A stretch of DNA of 36,296 bases from Verrucomicrobiota bacterium (GTDB taxonomy: Bacteria; Verrucomicrobiota; Verrucomicrobiia; Limisphaerales; UBA9464): NCBI GenBank assembly GCA_008933025.1, contig WBXI01000016.1, positions 1-36,296 of the forward strand, in the 5' to 3' direction. The translations under genes and the position numbers were made by a program. The notes below the pieces were generated by a model. It worked only from the letters and a program-made list of their open reading frames with translations, was not told the DNA's origin and searched no databases. Shown here one piece after another: positions 16,828-25,336 of the stretch (position 1 is its first letter; every line of letters begins with the position of its first letter).

Positions 16828-18117
16828 ATGACCACCATCGCCATCGTCGGACTCGGTTACGTCGGGCTCCCCCTGTCCCTGCAGTTCGCCCGTTGCGGCG
16901 TATCCGTGCTCGGGCTGGACATCGATTCGGCCAAGGTCGAGGCGTTGAACGCGGGCCGGAGCTATATCCGGCACATTGCGGCCGAGACCATCGCCGAGCA
17001 GGTGGCGGCGGGTCGGTTCGCGGCCTCGGTCGACTTCGGCCGGGTGCGGGACGTGGACGCCGTGATCATCTGCGTGCCCACGCCGCTTAACAAAAACCGG
17101 GAACCGGACATTTCCTACATCCTGCGCACGGGGGAATCGATCGCGCCGCACCTGCGGTCCGGGCAGTTGGTGGTGCTGGAGTCCACCACCTATCCGGGCA
17201 CGACCGACGAGGATCTGCGCGCGGTGCTGGAGAAGGGGTCCGGACTGAAGGCGGGGACGGACTTCCATCTGGCGTTCTCGCCGGAGCGCGAGGATCCGGG
17301 CAATCCGCAGAGCGTGGTGAAGGACATCCCGAAGGTGGTGGGGGGGCTGACGCCGGCGTGCCTCGAGAAGGCGAAGGCCCTGTATGGGCGGGCCATCCGG
17401 ACGGTGGTGCCGGTGTCGTCGTGCCGCGCGGCCGAGGCGACCAAGCTGCTCGAGAACATTTTCCGCGGGGTGAACATCGCGTTGGTCAACGAACTGAAGG
17501 TTGTCTACGGCGCGATGGGCATCGACATCTGGGAAGTGATCCAAGCCGCGAAGACGAAGCCTTTCGGCTTCATGGCGTTCTATCCCGGGCCGGGACTGGG
17601 CGGGCACTGCATCCCCATCGACCCGTTCTACCTGACGTGGAAGGCGCGTGAATTCGGGCAGACGACGCGGTTCATCGAATTGGCGGGCGAGATCAACACG
17701 GCGATGCCGGAGTGGGTGATCAACCGGGTGGCGGAGGCCTTGAACGGGCACCGGAAATCCGTGAACGGGAGCCGCATCCTGGTGTTGGGACTTTCCTACA
17801 AGGCGAACGTGGACGACGACCGGGAGTCCCCGAGCTACGTGCTGATGGAAAAGCTCAAGCAACGCGGCGCGGAGGTGGCGTACCACGATCCGTACGTCCC
17901 GGTGATCCGGCACACCCGGGAGCATCCGCAATGGGCGGGCACCGAATCGATCGCCTGGAGCGAGGCGAACATCCGGTCATACGACCTGGTGCTGATCAGC
18001 ACGGCCCACGCCTGCGTCGACTATTGCCGGTTGGCCGAGTGGGCGCCGCTCATCGTCGACACCCGGAACGCGATGGCGGGGATAACGGTCGACCCGGGCA
18101 AAGTGCGGAAGGCCTAG
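16828..18117 (+). CDS. UDP-N-acetylhexosamine 6-dehydrogenase, WbpA/TviB-like
   Basis: A 429-residue nucleotide-sugar dehydrogenase that would oxidise C6 of a UDP-HexNAc to the uronate with two NAD+. Seen: IAIVGLGYVGLPLSLQFA (4-21), CVPTPLNKNREPDISYI, LESTTYPGTTDEDLR, LAFSPEREDPGN (148-159), AAEATKLLENIFRGVNIALVNEL (201-223), and the catalytic Cys261 in GPGLGGHCIPIDPFYLTWKA. LGLSYKANVDDDRESP marks the C-terminal domain. These are the WbpA/WbpO/TviB forms rather than Ugd. Substrate could be UDP-GlcNAc or UDP-GalNAc. Together with the 4-epimerase at 29994 it could give GlcNAcA- or GalNAcA-type residues. ATG 16828 is C-rich upstream, with no Shine-Dalgarno. Confidence 0.88.
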   Translation: MTTIAIVGLGYVGLPLSLQFARCGVSVLGLDIDSAKVEALNAGRSYIRHIAAETIAEQVAAGRFAASVDFGRVRDVDAVIICVPTPLNKNREPDISYILRTGESIAPHLRSGQLVVLESTTYPGTTDEDLRAVLEKGSGLKAGTDFHLAFSPEREDPGNPQSVVKDIPKVVGGLTPACLEKAKALYGRAIRTVVPVSSCRAAEATKLLENIFRGVNIALVNELKVVYGAMGIDIWEVIQAAKTKPFGFMAFYPGPGLGGHCIPIDPFYLTWKAREFGQTTRFIELAGEINTAMPEWVINRVAEALNGHRKSVNGSRILVLGLSYKANVDDDRESPSYVLMEKLKQRGAEVAYHDPYVPVIRHTREHPQWAGTESIAWSEANIRSYDLVLISTAHACVDYCRLAEWAPLIVDTRNAMAGITVDPGKVRKA

Positions 18118-18137
18118 GGACAGTCAGCGACAAGACT

Positions 18138-19385
18138 ATGGAACTCTCATGGATCTACGTGATACCGGCGGTGGTGATGACGCTGGCGCTGTTCGTCGTG
18201 TGCCGTCGCACGGGCACACTGGTTCACCCGGCACCGGTGCTTGTCGGATTATACTGGGCCAGCAGTGTGGGGGCACTAATCATCAATGTCGACACGCTGC
18301 CGGGGTTCAATTTCGTGCACACTTGGCAGATGATGGCAGGCTATTCGGCGATGGTTCTAGCGGTGTTGTTCCCGGCGTACTTCATTCCCAGAATCAAGCC
18401 GCCGCGACTTTCGGAAAGCGGTCTGTTCCGTTTGATCCTGATGGTGTTGATCCCGCTGGCATGGGCTTCCTTTATCTACCAGATCCCGTTTGCGTTCGCG
18501 TCGCTGCAGGCCGGTGCCGACACCATCCGCATGCGGTTGAACACCGAGGAATTCGCCCCGCTTCCCCGGAATCTGCTGACGACGATCGCAACGGCAACGA
18601 CCCAATTCTATCCGCTCTACGCGCTGGCTGCGGTCGAGGGATACGTGCGCCGGAGGGGTTTCCTGTACATCGCGTCGTGCGTGGTCGGCGTCCTGTGCGT
18701 CGTGGTCAACAGCCTCTGCTTTTCGGCGCGGGACGGCGTGCTTTGGTTCCTAATGAGTTTCTGGTTCGCCTATTGGATCTACCGCCCCGAACTGAAGGAC
18801 CGCTTCGGGCGCGCCGTGCTGGCCATCAGCGCCCTCGCGGTGGCCGGCGTGTTGCTGGTGCTGGCGGTCTTCACGTACCAACGGTTCGGTTCCTCGCGCG
18901 TGGGCATTTTCGATTCCGTGGTGACGTATTTCGGCCAGCAACCATACGTATTCGCGGAGACGGTGGCCGAGCAATCGGAATTCTACGGATTGAACCTCCG
19001 GCTTCCGCTGATCGCGGAGTGGATGGGAACTTTTGAATCCGTGCGTCGGGAGAATGTGTACGAATGGACGTTCGGGACGTTTGCCAAGGATTTCTATGCG
19101 ATGGACGGGTGGTTGACCGCCTTCATCGCCGCGGGCGCGATCGGCTTGGTATTCTTCCTGATTTTCAAGGCACACAGGCGCGTCAACGAGTTTGGGTTCT
19201 GCATGCTCTTGCTGCTATACTTCCAATTCACGACCCAAGGCATGTTCTTTTTCCGGCTCGGCATCAGGGCGGGCAACTATTACATCCTGATCATCCTCGC
19301 GCTGGCCTTTCTGGCGCAGATCATTTCGCCGCGGGCCACCGGCGATGCCCCAGGCGAAGTCGGGCGGGTGCCCCCCTCGCCTTGA
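18138..19385 (+). CDS. O-antigen/capsule repeat-unit polymerase (Wzy-like membrane protein)
   Basis: A 415-residue, very hydrophobic protein with about 10-11 predicted membrane helices, for example residues 6-22, 30-47, 58-76, 96-115, 168-186, 222-243 and the last three near the C-terminus. A large polar, presumably periplasmic segment lies between about 244 and 320 (QRFGSSRVGIFDSVVTYFG, QQPYVFAETVAEQ), the layout of O-antigen polymerases. Sequence conservation in this family is low, so the call rests on topology and on position between sugar-nucleotide genes and the Wzx-like flippase. Base composition is visibly less GC-biased than in the genes before it, typical of exchangeable wzy genes. 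ATG 18138 follows the previous stop by 20 bases. Confidence 0.78.
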   Translation: MELSWIYVIPAVVMTLALFVVCRRTGTLVHPAPVLVGLYWASSVGALIINVDTLPGFNFVHTWQMMAGYSAMVLAVLFPAYFIPRIKPPRLSESGLFRLILMVLIPLAWASFIYQIPFAFASLQAGADTIRMRLNTEEFAPLPRNLLTTIATATTQFYPLYALAAVEGYVRRRGFLYIASCVVGVLCVVVNSLCFSARDGVLWFLMSFWFAYWIYRPELKDRFGRAVLAISALAVAGVLLVLAVFTYQRFGSSRVGIFDSVVTYFGQQPYVFAETVAEQSEFYGLNLRLPLIAEWMGTFESVRRENVYEWTFGTFAKDFYAMDGWLTAFIAAGAIGLVFFLIFKAHRRVNEFGFCMLLLLYFQFTTQGMFFFRLGIRAGNYYILIILALAFLAQIISPRATGDAPGEVGRVPPSP

Positions 19386-19423
19386 TTTGCACCAAGGCCG
19401 CTGTCCCGGAAGGCTTATCACCG

Positions 19424-20902
19424 ATGTCCCCTGCGTCATCCCACGCGGCTCGTGCTGCCAAAGGAGCGTCCATCCTCGTTGGTTCGCAGGTTCTTGTCTT
19501 GGGCTTCCAGTTCGTCGGGGACATAGTGCTCGCGCGCCTGCTTGTGCCCGCGGATTTCGGCCTAGTGACGATGGTGCTGGCGGTGACAAGTTTCGCGATG
19601 CAGTTCAAGGATTTCGGGCTTTCGGCAGCGGGAATCCAAGCGGCGACCCTGAGCAACCGGCAAGCGAGCAACCTGTTTTGGTGCAATGTGGCGGTCAGTG
19701 GTGCGATGACGCTCGCATTCCTCGCGGCTGCCCCGTTGATAGAGATGTACTACGGGAGGCCCGGGCTCGCTGCCATCACGGCCGGATTGTCCGCGACCTT
19801 CGTGCTCGCCGGGCTCGGGGTGCAGCATCAGGCCCAGCTGGTACGGCAAACCCAGTTCGCCGCTGTCTCGCGTTCGCAGGTCATCGGTGTGATCGCGGGT
19901 TATGTTGCCGCCGCCATCGGCGCGAAGGCGGGCCTGCACCATTGGGCGCTCGTCCTACTCCAGACGGTACGCCAGGGAACCAACACGCTCGCTCTGTACT
20001 GCAGCCATCGGTGGATGCCCGAACCTCCCGCCCGGCACCAGGGTACCTGGAAGCTCCTGCGCTTCGGCTCAGCCATGGCCGGGTTCGACGCGGTGAACTA
20101 CTTTTCACGCAACGCGGACAAGCTGGTCATCGGAAGGCTTTTCGGCGAGGTGACGCTGGGCCACTACAACCGCGCCTACCAGTTTCTGCTGCTTCCCATC
20201 GCCCAGATCCGCGGTCCAGTAGTGGCCGCGGGTTTGCCGCTACTATGTTCCCTCCAAAACCGCCCGGAGGAATTCCGCCGGCTCTACCTCGGAATGGCCA
20301 ACCTCATCGCTAGTCTCGCGCTTCCCATCCTCAGCTGGCTCGCGGTCGAGAACCTCGACCTTACCCGAGGTCTCTTTGGCGAGAAATGGGTTCCGTCCGC
20401 GAGCTATTTCCGGTTGCTCGCTGTCGCCGGTCTGGTCCAGCCAACCGTGGGTCTCCTAGGCCTCCTGCTGGTGACGCTGGGCCGCGGGGGGCGCTACTTC
20501 CGCTGGGGCTGCTGGCATTCCGGCACGATGGTCGCCTCGTTCCTCGTAGGCATCCCTTGGGGCGTACCCGGCATCACCATCTCATATGCCGCCGCCAATC
20601 TCGTCGCCGCGCCGTTCTCAGCGTGGTATTGCACGCGAGACACGCCCGTTTCAATGGCTGATTTCCTCGCGGTCCACTGGATTCCCGGCGGATTCGCGCT
20701 AGCAGCCGGTGCCGCCACCGCGCTCGCCGCTTCCTTTATCGACGGTTGGCCCCTGTGGCCGCGGTTGGTCGCCGCGACGCTGGTGTTCGTCGCCGTCTAC
20801 CTTTCGCAATTCGCGTTGATGAAGCGCCGCCTCGACGAGGTCCGCTGGCTCGTCGCAACGTTGCGTCGTCGCGAAAACCCCAAAGATGTTCCGGCCTGTT
20901 GA
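19424..20902 (+). CDS. Polysaccharide repeat-unit flippase (Wzx/WzxC-like)
   Basis: A 492-residue integral membrane protein of the MOP/oligosaccharide flippase superfamily, expected to move lipid-linked repeat units across the inner membrane. It begins with the family's typical ARAAKGASILVGSQVLVLGFQFVGDIVLARLLVPADFGLVTMVLA, and further on shows LLRFGSAMAGFDAVNYFSRNADKLVIGRLFGEVTLGHYNRAYQF, the most recognisable WzxC/AmsL-like block. About 12 hydrophobic segments are visible. ATG 19424 was chosen because it starts just before this block. The gene overlaps the following acetyltransferase by 17 bases. Together with the polymerase upstream it implies a Wzx/Wzy-dependent pathway; no Wzm/Wzt ABC exporter is present. 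Confidence 0.88.
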   Translation: MSPASSHAARAAKGASILVGSQVLVLGFQFVGDIVLARLLVPADFGLVTMVLAVTSFAMQFKDFGLSAAGIQAATLSNRQASNLFWCNVAVSGAMTLAFLAAAPLIEMYYGRPGLAAITAGLSATFVLAGLGVQHQAQLVRQTQFAAVSRSQVIGVIAGYVAAAIGAKAGLHHWALVLLQTVRQGTNTLALYCSHRWMPEPPARHQGTWKLLRFGSAMAGFDAVNYFSRNADKLVIGRLFGEVTLGHYNRAYQFLLLPIAQIRGPVVAAGLPLLCSLQNRPEEFRRLYLGMANLIASLALPILSWLAVENLDLTRGLFGEKWVPSASYFRLLAVAGLVQPTVGLLGLLLVTLGRGGRYFRWGCWHSGTMVASFLVGIPWGVPGITISYAAANLVAAPFSAWYCTRDTPVSMADFLAVHWIPGGFALAAGAATALAASFIDGWPLWPRLVAATLVFVAVYLSQFALMKRRLDEVRWLVATLRRRENPKDVPAC

Positions 20903-21491
20903 CATCGTCGCCGCGGTCGCCCGGCTGCTGTTCCACGAGCGGCTCTGGACGCCCGTGCTCGTGCTGGCCGACAGGTTCGTCGCGCCGCCGTTTGCCCGCG
21001 CCGCCGGACGCGCTTCTCTTTGGTATGTGCCCGGAGTCCCGGCCTCGGTTCGCGTCCACGGCCGCATCCAGATCATCGCTCCCCATCGCCTCAAACTCGG
21101 CGAACACGTCCGCATCGGCCGCGGATGCTTCTTCCATTGCCTCGGAGGGTTGTCGGTCGGCGACAATACGCAAATTTCCCGGGACGTCGTGATCTACACC
21201 GCCAGCCACGACTACCACGGCGACGCGATTCCCTACGACCGCCGCTACGTCGAGAAGCCCGTCGTGATCGGCAGGTCGGTCTGGATCGGCATGGGAGCAT
21301 TCATCGCTCCCGGAGTGACGATTGGGGACGGGGCGGTGGTCGGACTAGGCGCCGTGGTGGCAAAAGACATTCCTCCGGGGGAGGTTGTGGTTGGTGCGCC
21401 GCAGCGGGTTGTTCGACAACGGGACATGCAACGATTTCGGGATCTGGATGCTAACCGGCGATGGTTCGGGGCGCTCTGGCCCGAAGACTAA
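20886..21491 (+). CDS. Hexapeptide-repeat O-acetyltransferase (LacA/WcaF-like)
   Basis: A 201-residue acyltransferase with a left-handed beta-helix: imperfect hexapeptide turns run from about residue 60 to 165 (LGEHVRIGRG, LSVGDNTQIS, VVIGRSVWIGMGAFIAPGVTIGDGAVVGLGAVVAKDIPPG). His108 in YTASHDYHG is in the position of the catalytic histidine of LacA/CysE-type acetyltransferases, and the ending VVGAPQRVVR is standard. It probably O-acetylates a sugar of the repeat unit, using acetyl-CoA in the cytoplasm. ATG 20886 lies inside the end of the flippase gene, suggesting translational coupling. The acceptor is unknown. Confidence 0.85.
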   Translation: MFRPVDIVAAVARLLFHERLWTPVLVLADRFVAPPFARAAGRASLWYVPGVPASVRVHGRIQIIAPHRLKLGEHVRIGRGCFFHCLGGLSVGDNTQISRDVVIYTASHDYHGDAIPYDRRYVEKPVVIGRSVWIGMGAFIAPGVTIGDGAVVGLGAVVAKDIPPGEVVVGAPQRVVRQRDMQRFRDLDANRRWFGALWPED

Positions 21492-21498
21492 GGCGACT

Positions 21499-22698
21499 AT
21501 GGTTCCGCTGATGCTGGTCGCATACGACCTCCGTGATGGTGCCCAGGCATCCAGTTTTCGTGCGCGCCAATTCATCGCGGAACTGCTCGGCATCGGCCAC
21601 CCGCTGACGGTCGTGACGGCCCTTCATCCGGCTGGGCCAGGCAGGCACGTCGAAGCGGGAGTTGTGTACCACGTGCTTCCGCACCGACTGCCAGCGTCGC
21701 TGGCGGGGCGCGCCTTCACCCGCCTCGCCTGCATTCCCGATCCGCAGGCGGACTGGGCCCGCGCAGTTGCGGGGCAGGTACTCGGGATCACCGCCCAGGC
21801 GGCACCGGGTTGCATCTTCCTCAGCTCGCCTCCCCACGGGACCCAAGTCCTGACCCCGTTGCTTGCCAAATCCGGCATTCCAGTCGTTGCGGACCTACGC
21901 GACGACTGGTTGACGAACCACCGCCAGAAATGGCCCACTTGGTGGCATCGCCGCGGCGCGCGTTCCGCGGAGGAAGCAATGGTGCGACACGCTACCCGGG
22001 TGTTGCTCAACACCGAGGTCGTGCGCGGGCGCTTTGTATCCCGCTACCCTTGGGCTGAGGCTCGTCTCGACGTGCTGCCCAACGGCTACCAGGAGGACGA
22101 TTTCGCTTCGGACGAGGCGGATCCGGTTCCCGCTGACGGCCGGCGGACGATTCTATACACGGGCGCGTCTTACTGGGCTTACATGGACGCCCAGTTGGGT
22201 CGGTTCGGGAAGGGGCTCCGCGCGGCAGGACTGTCTTCGGGCTGGAAAATCGTCTCGCTTGGGGACGGGGCATGGCGGGGCCCGGGGCCGGCGGAAGGGG
22301 ATGGTCCGGCGCCCTGGATCCATCTGGGCCACCATTCGGCGGCCGCTGCGGCTCGGGCGATGCTCGGCGCGGAAATGCTCCTGTTGCCCATGCCGCCCGG
22401 CGAACGCGAGCCATCGGGCACGGTGCCGCTAAAAACTTATGGGTACCTTAGATCGGGACGGTCCGTGGTGTATCTCGGGGAGAAGGGATCGACTTCTGAT
22501 CTGCTTGCCAAGTTCCGCGGGACGTGGTCGCTGGGCCGGTCAGGATGGGAAACGCTGCCCGACTTTGTAGCGCGACACGCGGACGAAATTTCCGCTCGGC
22601 ACGAGCGGGTTGCGATTTCCCGTTACTCGTACCGGGAACTTGCCTCCCGGCTTTCGGCATTAATGAGCGAACTCGCGGTTTCGAAGCGGGAGCGATAG
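21499..22698 (+). CDS. Glycosyltransferase, GT4-like
   Basis: A 399-residue protein with a two-domain GT-B pattern. The N-terminal half has MLVAYDLRDGAQASSFRARQF, IFLSSPPHGTQVLTPLLAK and PVVADLRDDWLTN, which recur in GT4-type enzymes acting on polysaccharides. The linker VLPNGYQEDDF and the C-terminal strand TILYTGASYWAY introduce the nucleotide-sugar domain, ending with GTVPLKTYGYLRSGRSVVYLG. The usual EX7E motif is degenerate: the region MPPGEREPSGTVPLKTYGYL keeps the position but not both glutamates. Donor and acceptor are unknown. The start ATG 21499 follows the acetyltransferase stop by seven bases; the frame is open upstream to 21385 but overlaps that gene. Confidence 0.78.
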   Translation: MVPLMLVAYDLRDGAQASSFRARQFIAELLGIGHPLTVVTALHPAGPGRHVEAGVVYHVLPHRLPASLAGRAFTRLACIPDPQADWARAVAGQVLGITAQAAPGCIFLSSPPHGTQVLTPLLAKSGIPVVADLRDDWLTNHRQKWPTWWHRRGARSAEEAMVRHATRVLLNTEVVRGRFVSRYPWAEARLDVLPNGYQEDDFASDEADPVPADGRRTILYTGASYWAYMDAQLGRFGKGLRAAGLSSGWKIVSLGDGAWRGPGPAEGDGPAPWIHLGHHSAAAAARAMLGAEMLLLPMPPGEREPSGTVPLKTYGYLRSGRSVVYLGEKGSTSDLLAKFRGTWSLGRSGWETLPDFVARHADEISARHERVAISRYSYRELASRLSALMSELAVSKRER

Positions 22699-22744
22699 GG
22701 ACCGGCAATTCCAACGACGCCTAATATTGGCCTCTGCTTATAAC

Positions 22745-23389
22745 ATGATACGGATCAATGTCGGTTGCGGAAAGACTCCGACCAAGGGTTGGAGGAATTT
22801 CGACAATTCCCCAAGCCTCCGTCTGGCACGGTACCCGCGTCTCGCAGCCATCGCCGCGAAACTTGGCTTTGTGAACGAGCGCCAGATCGAGTTCATCCGC
22901 TTCGCGCGGGAACACGCGATCGAATTCGGCGATGCGGCCCGCGGACTTCCCTTGGAGGCGGGGACCGTCGACGTGATCTACACGTCGCACATGCTGGAGC
23001 ACCTGGACCGTGCCGACGCCGAGCGATTCCTGCGCGCGGCCACCCGCCTACTGCGGCCCGGGGGGTCGATCCGCATCGCGGTCCCGGACCTGAAAAAGCT
23101 GGTGGATGCCTATGTGGCGTCCGGGGATGGCGACGCGTTCATGTCGGCAAGTTATCTTGCCGAGCCGCGTCCGAAGCGGCTCATCCCGAGGCTGGCCAGT
23201 GTGATAGTCGGCGAACGCAACCACCAGTGGATGTACGACGGCAGGTCGCTCTCGGCGCTGCTGGTCCGGGTAGGGTTCGTGGATGCCCGCATACTATTGC
23301 CGGGCGAAACCGGCATCGAAAGGCCTGGGGAGCTGGACTTGCGTGAACGCGAGCGCGATTCGCTATACGTGGAGGCGTGCCGGGTATGA
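22745..23389 (+). CDS. Class I SAM-dependent methyltransferase
   Basis: A 214-residue methyltransferase-like protein. The SAM-binding motif I is at the very start (INVGCGKTPTKGWRNFD, residues 4-20). The DVIYTSHMLEHLDRADAERFL segment (76-96) and the LLRPGGSIRIAVPDLKKLVDAY strand (102-123) are the typical methyltransferase_11 features seen in many polysaccharide loci. It may O-methylate a sugar residue, although some members of this group have no proven activity. ATG 22745 is preferred over the TTG at 22727. Its stop overlaps the next start as ATGA, so it is coupled with the SDR downstream. Confidence 0.8.
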   Translation: MIRINVGCGKTPTKGWRNFDNSPSLRLARYPRLAAIAAKLGFVNERQIEFIRFAREHAIEFGDAARGLPLEAGTVDVIYTSHMLEHLDRADAERFLRAATRLLRPGGSIRIAVPDLKKLVDAYVASGDGDAFMSASYLAEPRPKRLIPRLASVIVGERNHQWMYDGRSLSALLVRVGFVDARILLPGETGIERPGELDLRERERDSLYVEACRV

Positions 23390-24270
23390 TGGCCGGCGAA
23401 AAACGCTCCGGCGCCACGGCCGCCGTCACCGGGGCCACGGGTCTGGTGGGGCGCCATCTGGTGGACCTCTTGGTCGGGCGCGGAATGCGTGTTCGGATCC
23501 TGACGCGGTGCGCTAGGCATTCCGATTCCCGGGTCGAGGTTGTCTGCGGTGATCTCGCCGACACGACCGCGGTGCGGCACCTGGTGGGCGCAGCCGATTG
23601 GGTGTTCCACTGTGCCGCGGAACTCGCCGACGAGCGGCGGATGTGGAGCACCAACGTGGATGGGACGCGGGCCGTGTTGGCGGCAGTGGGGGATTCGCCG
23701 GCGACCCATTTCTGCCACCTTAGCAGCGTGGGAGTCAGGGGTGTTTTCGCGGGATCCGTCGGGTCCGAGGAGACCCTTTGTGCCCCGGTGAGTGCGTACG
23801 AGAAATCCAAGCACGAGGCCGAGCGGTTGGTGATGCAGATGTCCCTCCGGGAAGGGTTATCCGTCGTCGTATTGCGACCTACGAACGTGGTGGGTGGGAC
23901 CAAGCGCGGGCCGCTCTCGGTCTCTCGCCTCGGGGTTCTGGTCAAGGGTGGCGAGCACGTCCATCTGGTCCACGCCGGCGACGTGGCGGCAGCGGCGCTT
24001 CATCTGGCCCGGCATCCAGGATTTTCCTCGCCGGGATGTTTCATCGTGTCCACGGACGACGAACCCCTTGGTACTCTTGCGGACGCACTGGCAGTGCGGT
24101 ACGGGAGGCGACCGTTTCACCTTCCCTGGCCCGTGTCGTTCCTGATCCGAAGGATTGCGAAGGGACCATGCAACCGGGGTGACATCCGTTTTACCTCCCA
24201 GAAACTGCTGAAGCTGGGTTTTCGCTATCCGTTGGGTTTCGAGGGTGCCGTGCTTGGCACCGATGCCTGA
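23386..24270 (+). CDS. NAD-dependent epimerase/dehydratase family protein
   Basis: A 294-residue extended SDR. It has the dinucleotide loop TGATGLVGRHLVDLLV (15-30), CGDLADTTAV, FHCAAELADERRMWSTNVDGT (74-94), HLSSVGVRGV with Ser114, and the catalytic Tyr138/Lys142 in SAYEKSKHEAE, followed by LRPTNVVGG. It lacks the acid residues of 4,6-dehydratases, so epimerase or reductase chemistry on a nucleotide or lipid-linked sugar is more likely. The C-terminal part is short and gives no substrate clue. It starts at ATG 23386 overlapping the methyltransferase stop, and sits between methyltransferase and glycosyltransferase genes. Confidence 0.75.
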   Translation: MMAGEKRSGATAAVTGATGLVGRHLVDLLVGRGMRVRILTRCARHSDSRVEVVCGDLADTTAVRHLVGAADWVFHCAAELADERRMWSTNVDGTRAVLAAVGDSPATHFCHLSSVGVRGVFAGSVGSEETLCAPVSAYEKSKHEAERLVMQMSLREGLSVVVLRPTNVVGGTKRGPLSVSRLGVLVKGGEHVHLVHAGDVAAAALHLARHPGFSSPGCFIVSTDDEPLGTLADALAVRYGRRPFHLPWPVSFLIRRIAKGPCNRGDIRFTSQKLLKLGFRYPLGFEGAVLGTDA

Positions 24271-24289
24271 AGCCACGCCCTGAGCGACC

Positions 24290-25336
24290 ATGCAACGACT
24301 CAGACGCATTGCCTTCGCTTGGCCGGAACTTCCCCCCTACGGGGCTCGCATGGTTCGCGCTGCCGTACGGGACTTGGGGATTCCGGCCGACGTGATATCG
24401 ACCCGGAGCCTGTTGCCGTTCGCGGGTATGGAGGAGACCGTCGGCCAAAAAATCCACTGGGTCGAGGCCGGCGATTCAGCCTGCAGTTGGGAATCCCTCG
24501 GCGTTCCTCGACCCGACGCCTTTGTGGTCGGCGGATGGGCGACGCCCGCCTTCAACCGACTCGCAACGTCGGCGCGCGCTTCCGGTGCGCGCGTCGTGAT
24601 GATGATCGACAATCCTTGGCAGGGTACGCTGCGCCAGCGGCTGGGCTCGGTTTGGTTCCGGCTGGCCCGGCGTCAGAGGTTCGACGCGATCTGGGTGCCC
24701 GGGCGTGGCGGAGTGGAATTCGCCCGAAGGCTGGGTTTCGTCCCGGACCGCATCCAGACCGGTCTTTATGCGGCCGACCCCGAATTGTTCAGGGGGGAAA
24801 CCCCTTTGGAAGACCGCCCCCGGCGTTTCGTGTTCGTTGGGCAACTGATCGAACGAAAGGGTCTTCGTGTCCTAGCTGAAGCGCTGCGGATCCTACGGGG
24901 ATCTGAATTGTCTGGCGTGGATGTTTTCGGGACCGGTCCGCTCGAGATGGAACTCGCGAGTGCACCCGGTCTGCGGTTGCATGGGTTCCTGCCCGGGGAA
25001 CAGATCGCTCGCGAGCTCGCGGCTTCGCGTTTCTTGGTGTTGCCGAGCTTCGAGGACCACTGGGGATTGGTGGTCCACGAGGCCACTTGCTGCGGGTGCG
25101 GCGTGATCACGACGGACGGCGTGGGCGCCCGTCACGAGTTAGTGACGCGCCGCAACGGCTGGGTCTATCCGAGTCGTTCGGCCGTGGAGCTCGCCCGGTG
25201 CCTGCGCGAGGCGGCTGCTGCGGCACCGGCGCGGTTGCGGGAGATCGAGTCGGAGAGCCGGCGTCTAAGCGCGGGATTCTCGCCGACGGCCTGGGCCGGG
25301 CGGCTCCGCGGATTGCTGGAAAGGATCGGCGCGTGA
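24290..25336 (+). CDS. Glycosyltransferase family 4 protein
   Basis: A 348-residue GT-B enzyme. The N-terminal domain is reduced; the acceptor side shows RVVMMIDNPWQGTLRQRLG and FDAIWVPGRGGVEFARRLGF. The donor domain is clear: RFVFVGQLIERKGLRVLAEAL (179-199), VDVFGTGPLEMEL, LHGFLPGEQIARELAASRFLVLPS, and the EX7E-like motif in FEDHWGLVVHEA, where Asp256 takes the place of the first Glu and Glu264 is kept. GT4 enzymes are retaining transferases. The stop overlaps the GTG start of the next glycosyltransferase by three bases (GTGA), so the two are translationally coupled. Donor sugar unknown. Confidence 0.85.
   Translation: MQRLRRIAFAWPELPPYGARMVRAAVRDLGIPADVISTRSLLPFAGMEETVGQKIHWVEAGDSACSWESLGVPRPDAFVVGGWATPAFNRLATSARASGARVVMMIDNPWQGTLRQRLGSVWFRLARRQRFDAIWVPGRGGVEFARRLGFVPDRIQTGLYAADPELFRGETPLEDRPRRFVFVGQLIERKGLRVLAEALRILRGSELSGVDVFGTGPLEMELASAPGLRLHGFLPGEQIARELAASRFLVLPSFEDHWGLVVHEATCCGCGVITTDGVGARHELVTRRNGWVYPSRSAVELARCLREAAAAAPARLREIESESRRLSAGFSPTAWAGRLRGLLERIGA

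Noticed and set aside
21091-21350. Hexapeptide-coding repeats in the acetyltransferase gene considered as DNA repeats or a CRISPR-like array
   Set aside because: The periodicity is at the protein level (left-handed beta-helix turns) and the DNA units are not conserved. No CRISPR array was seen elsewhere in the window.
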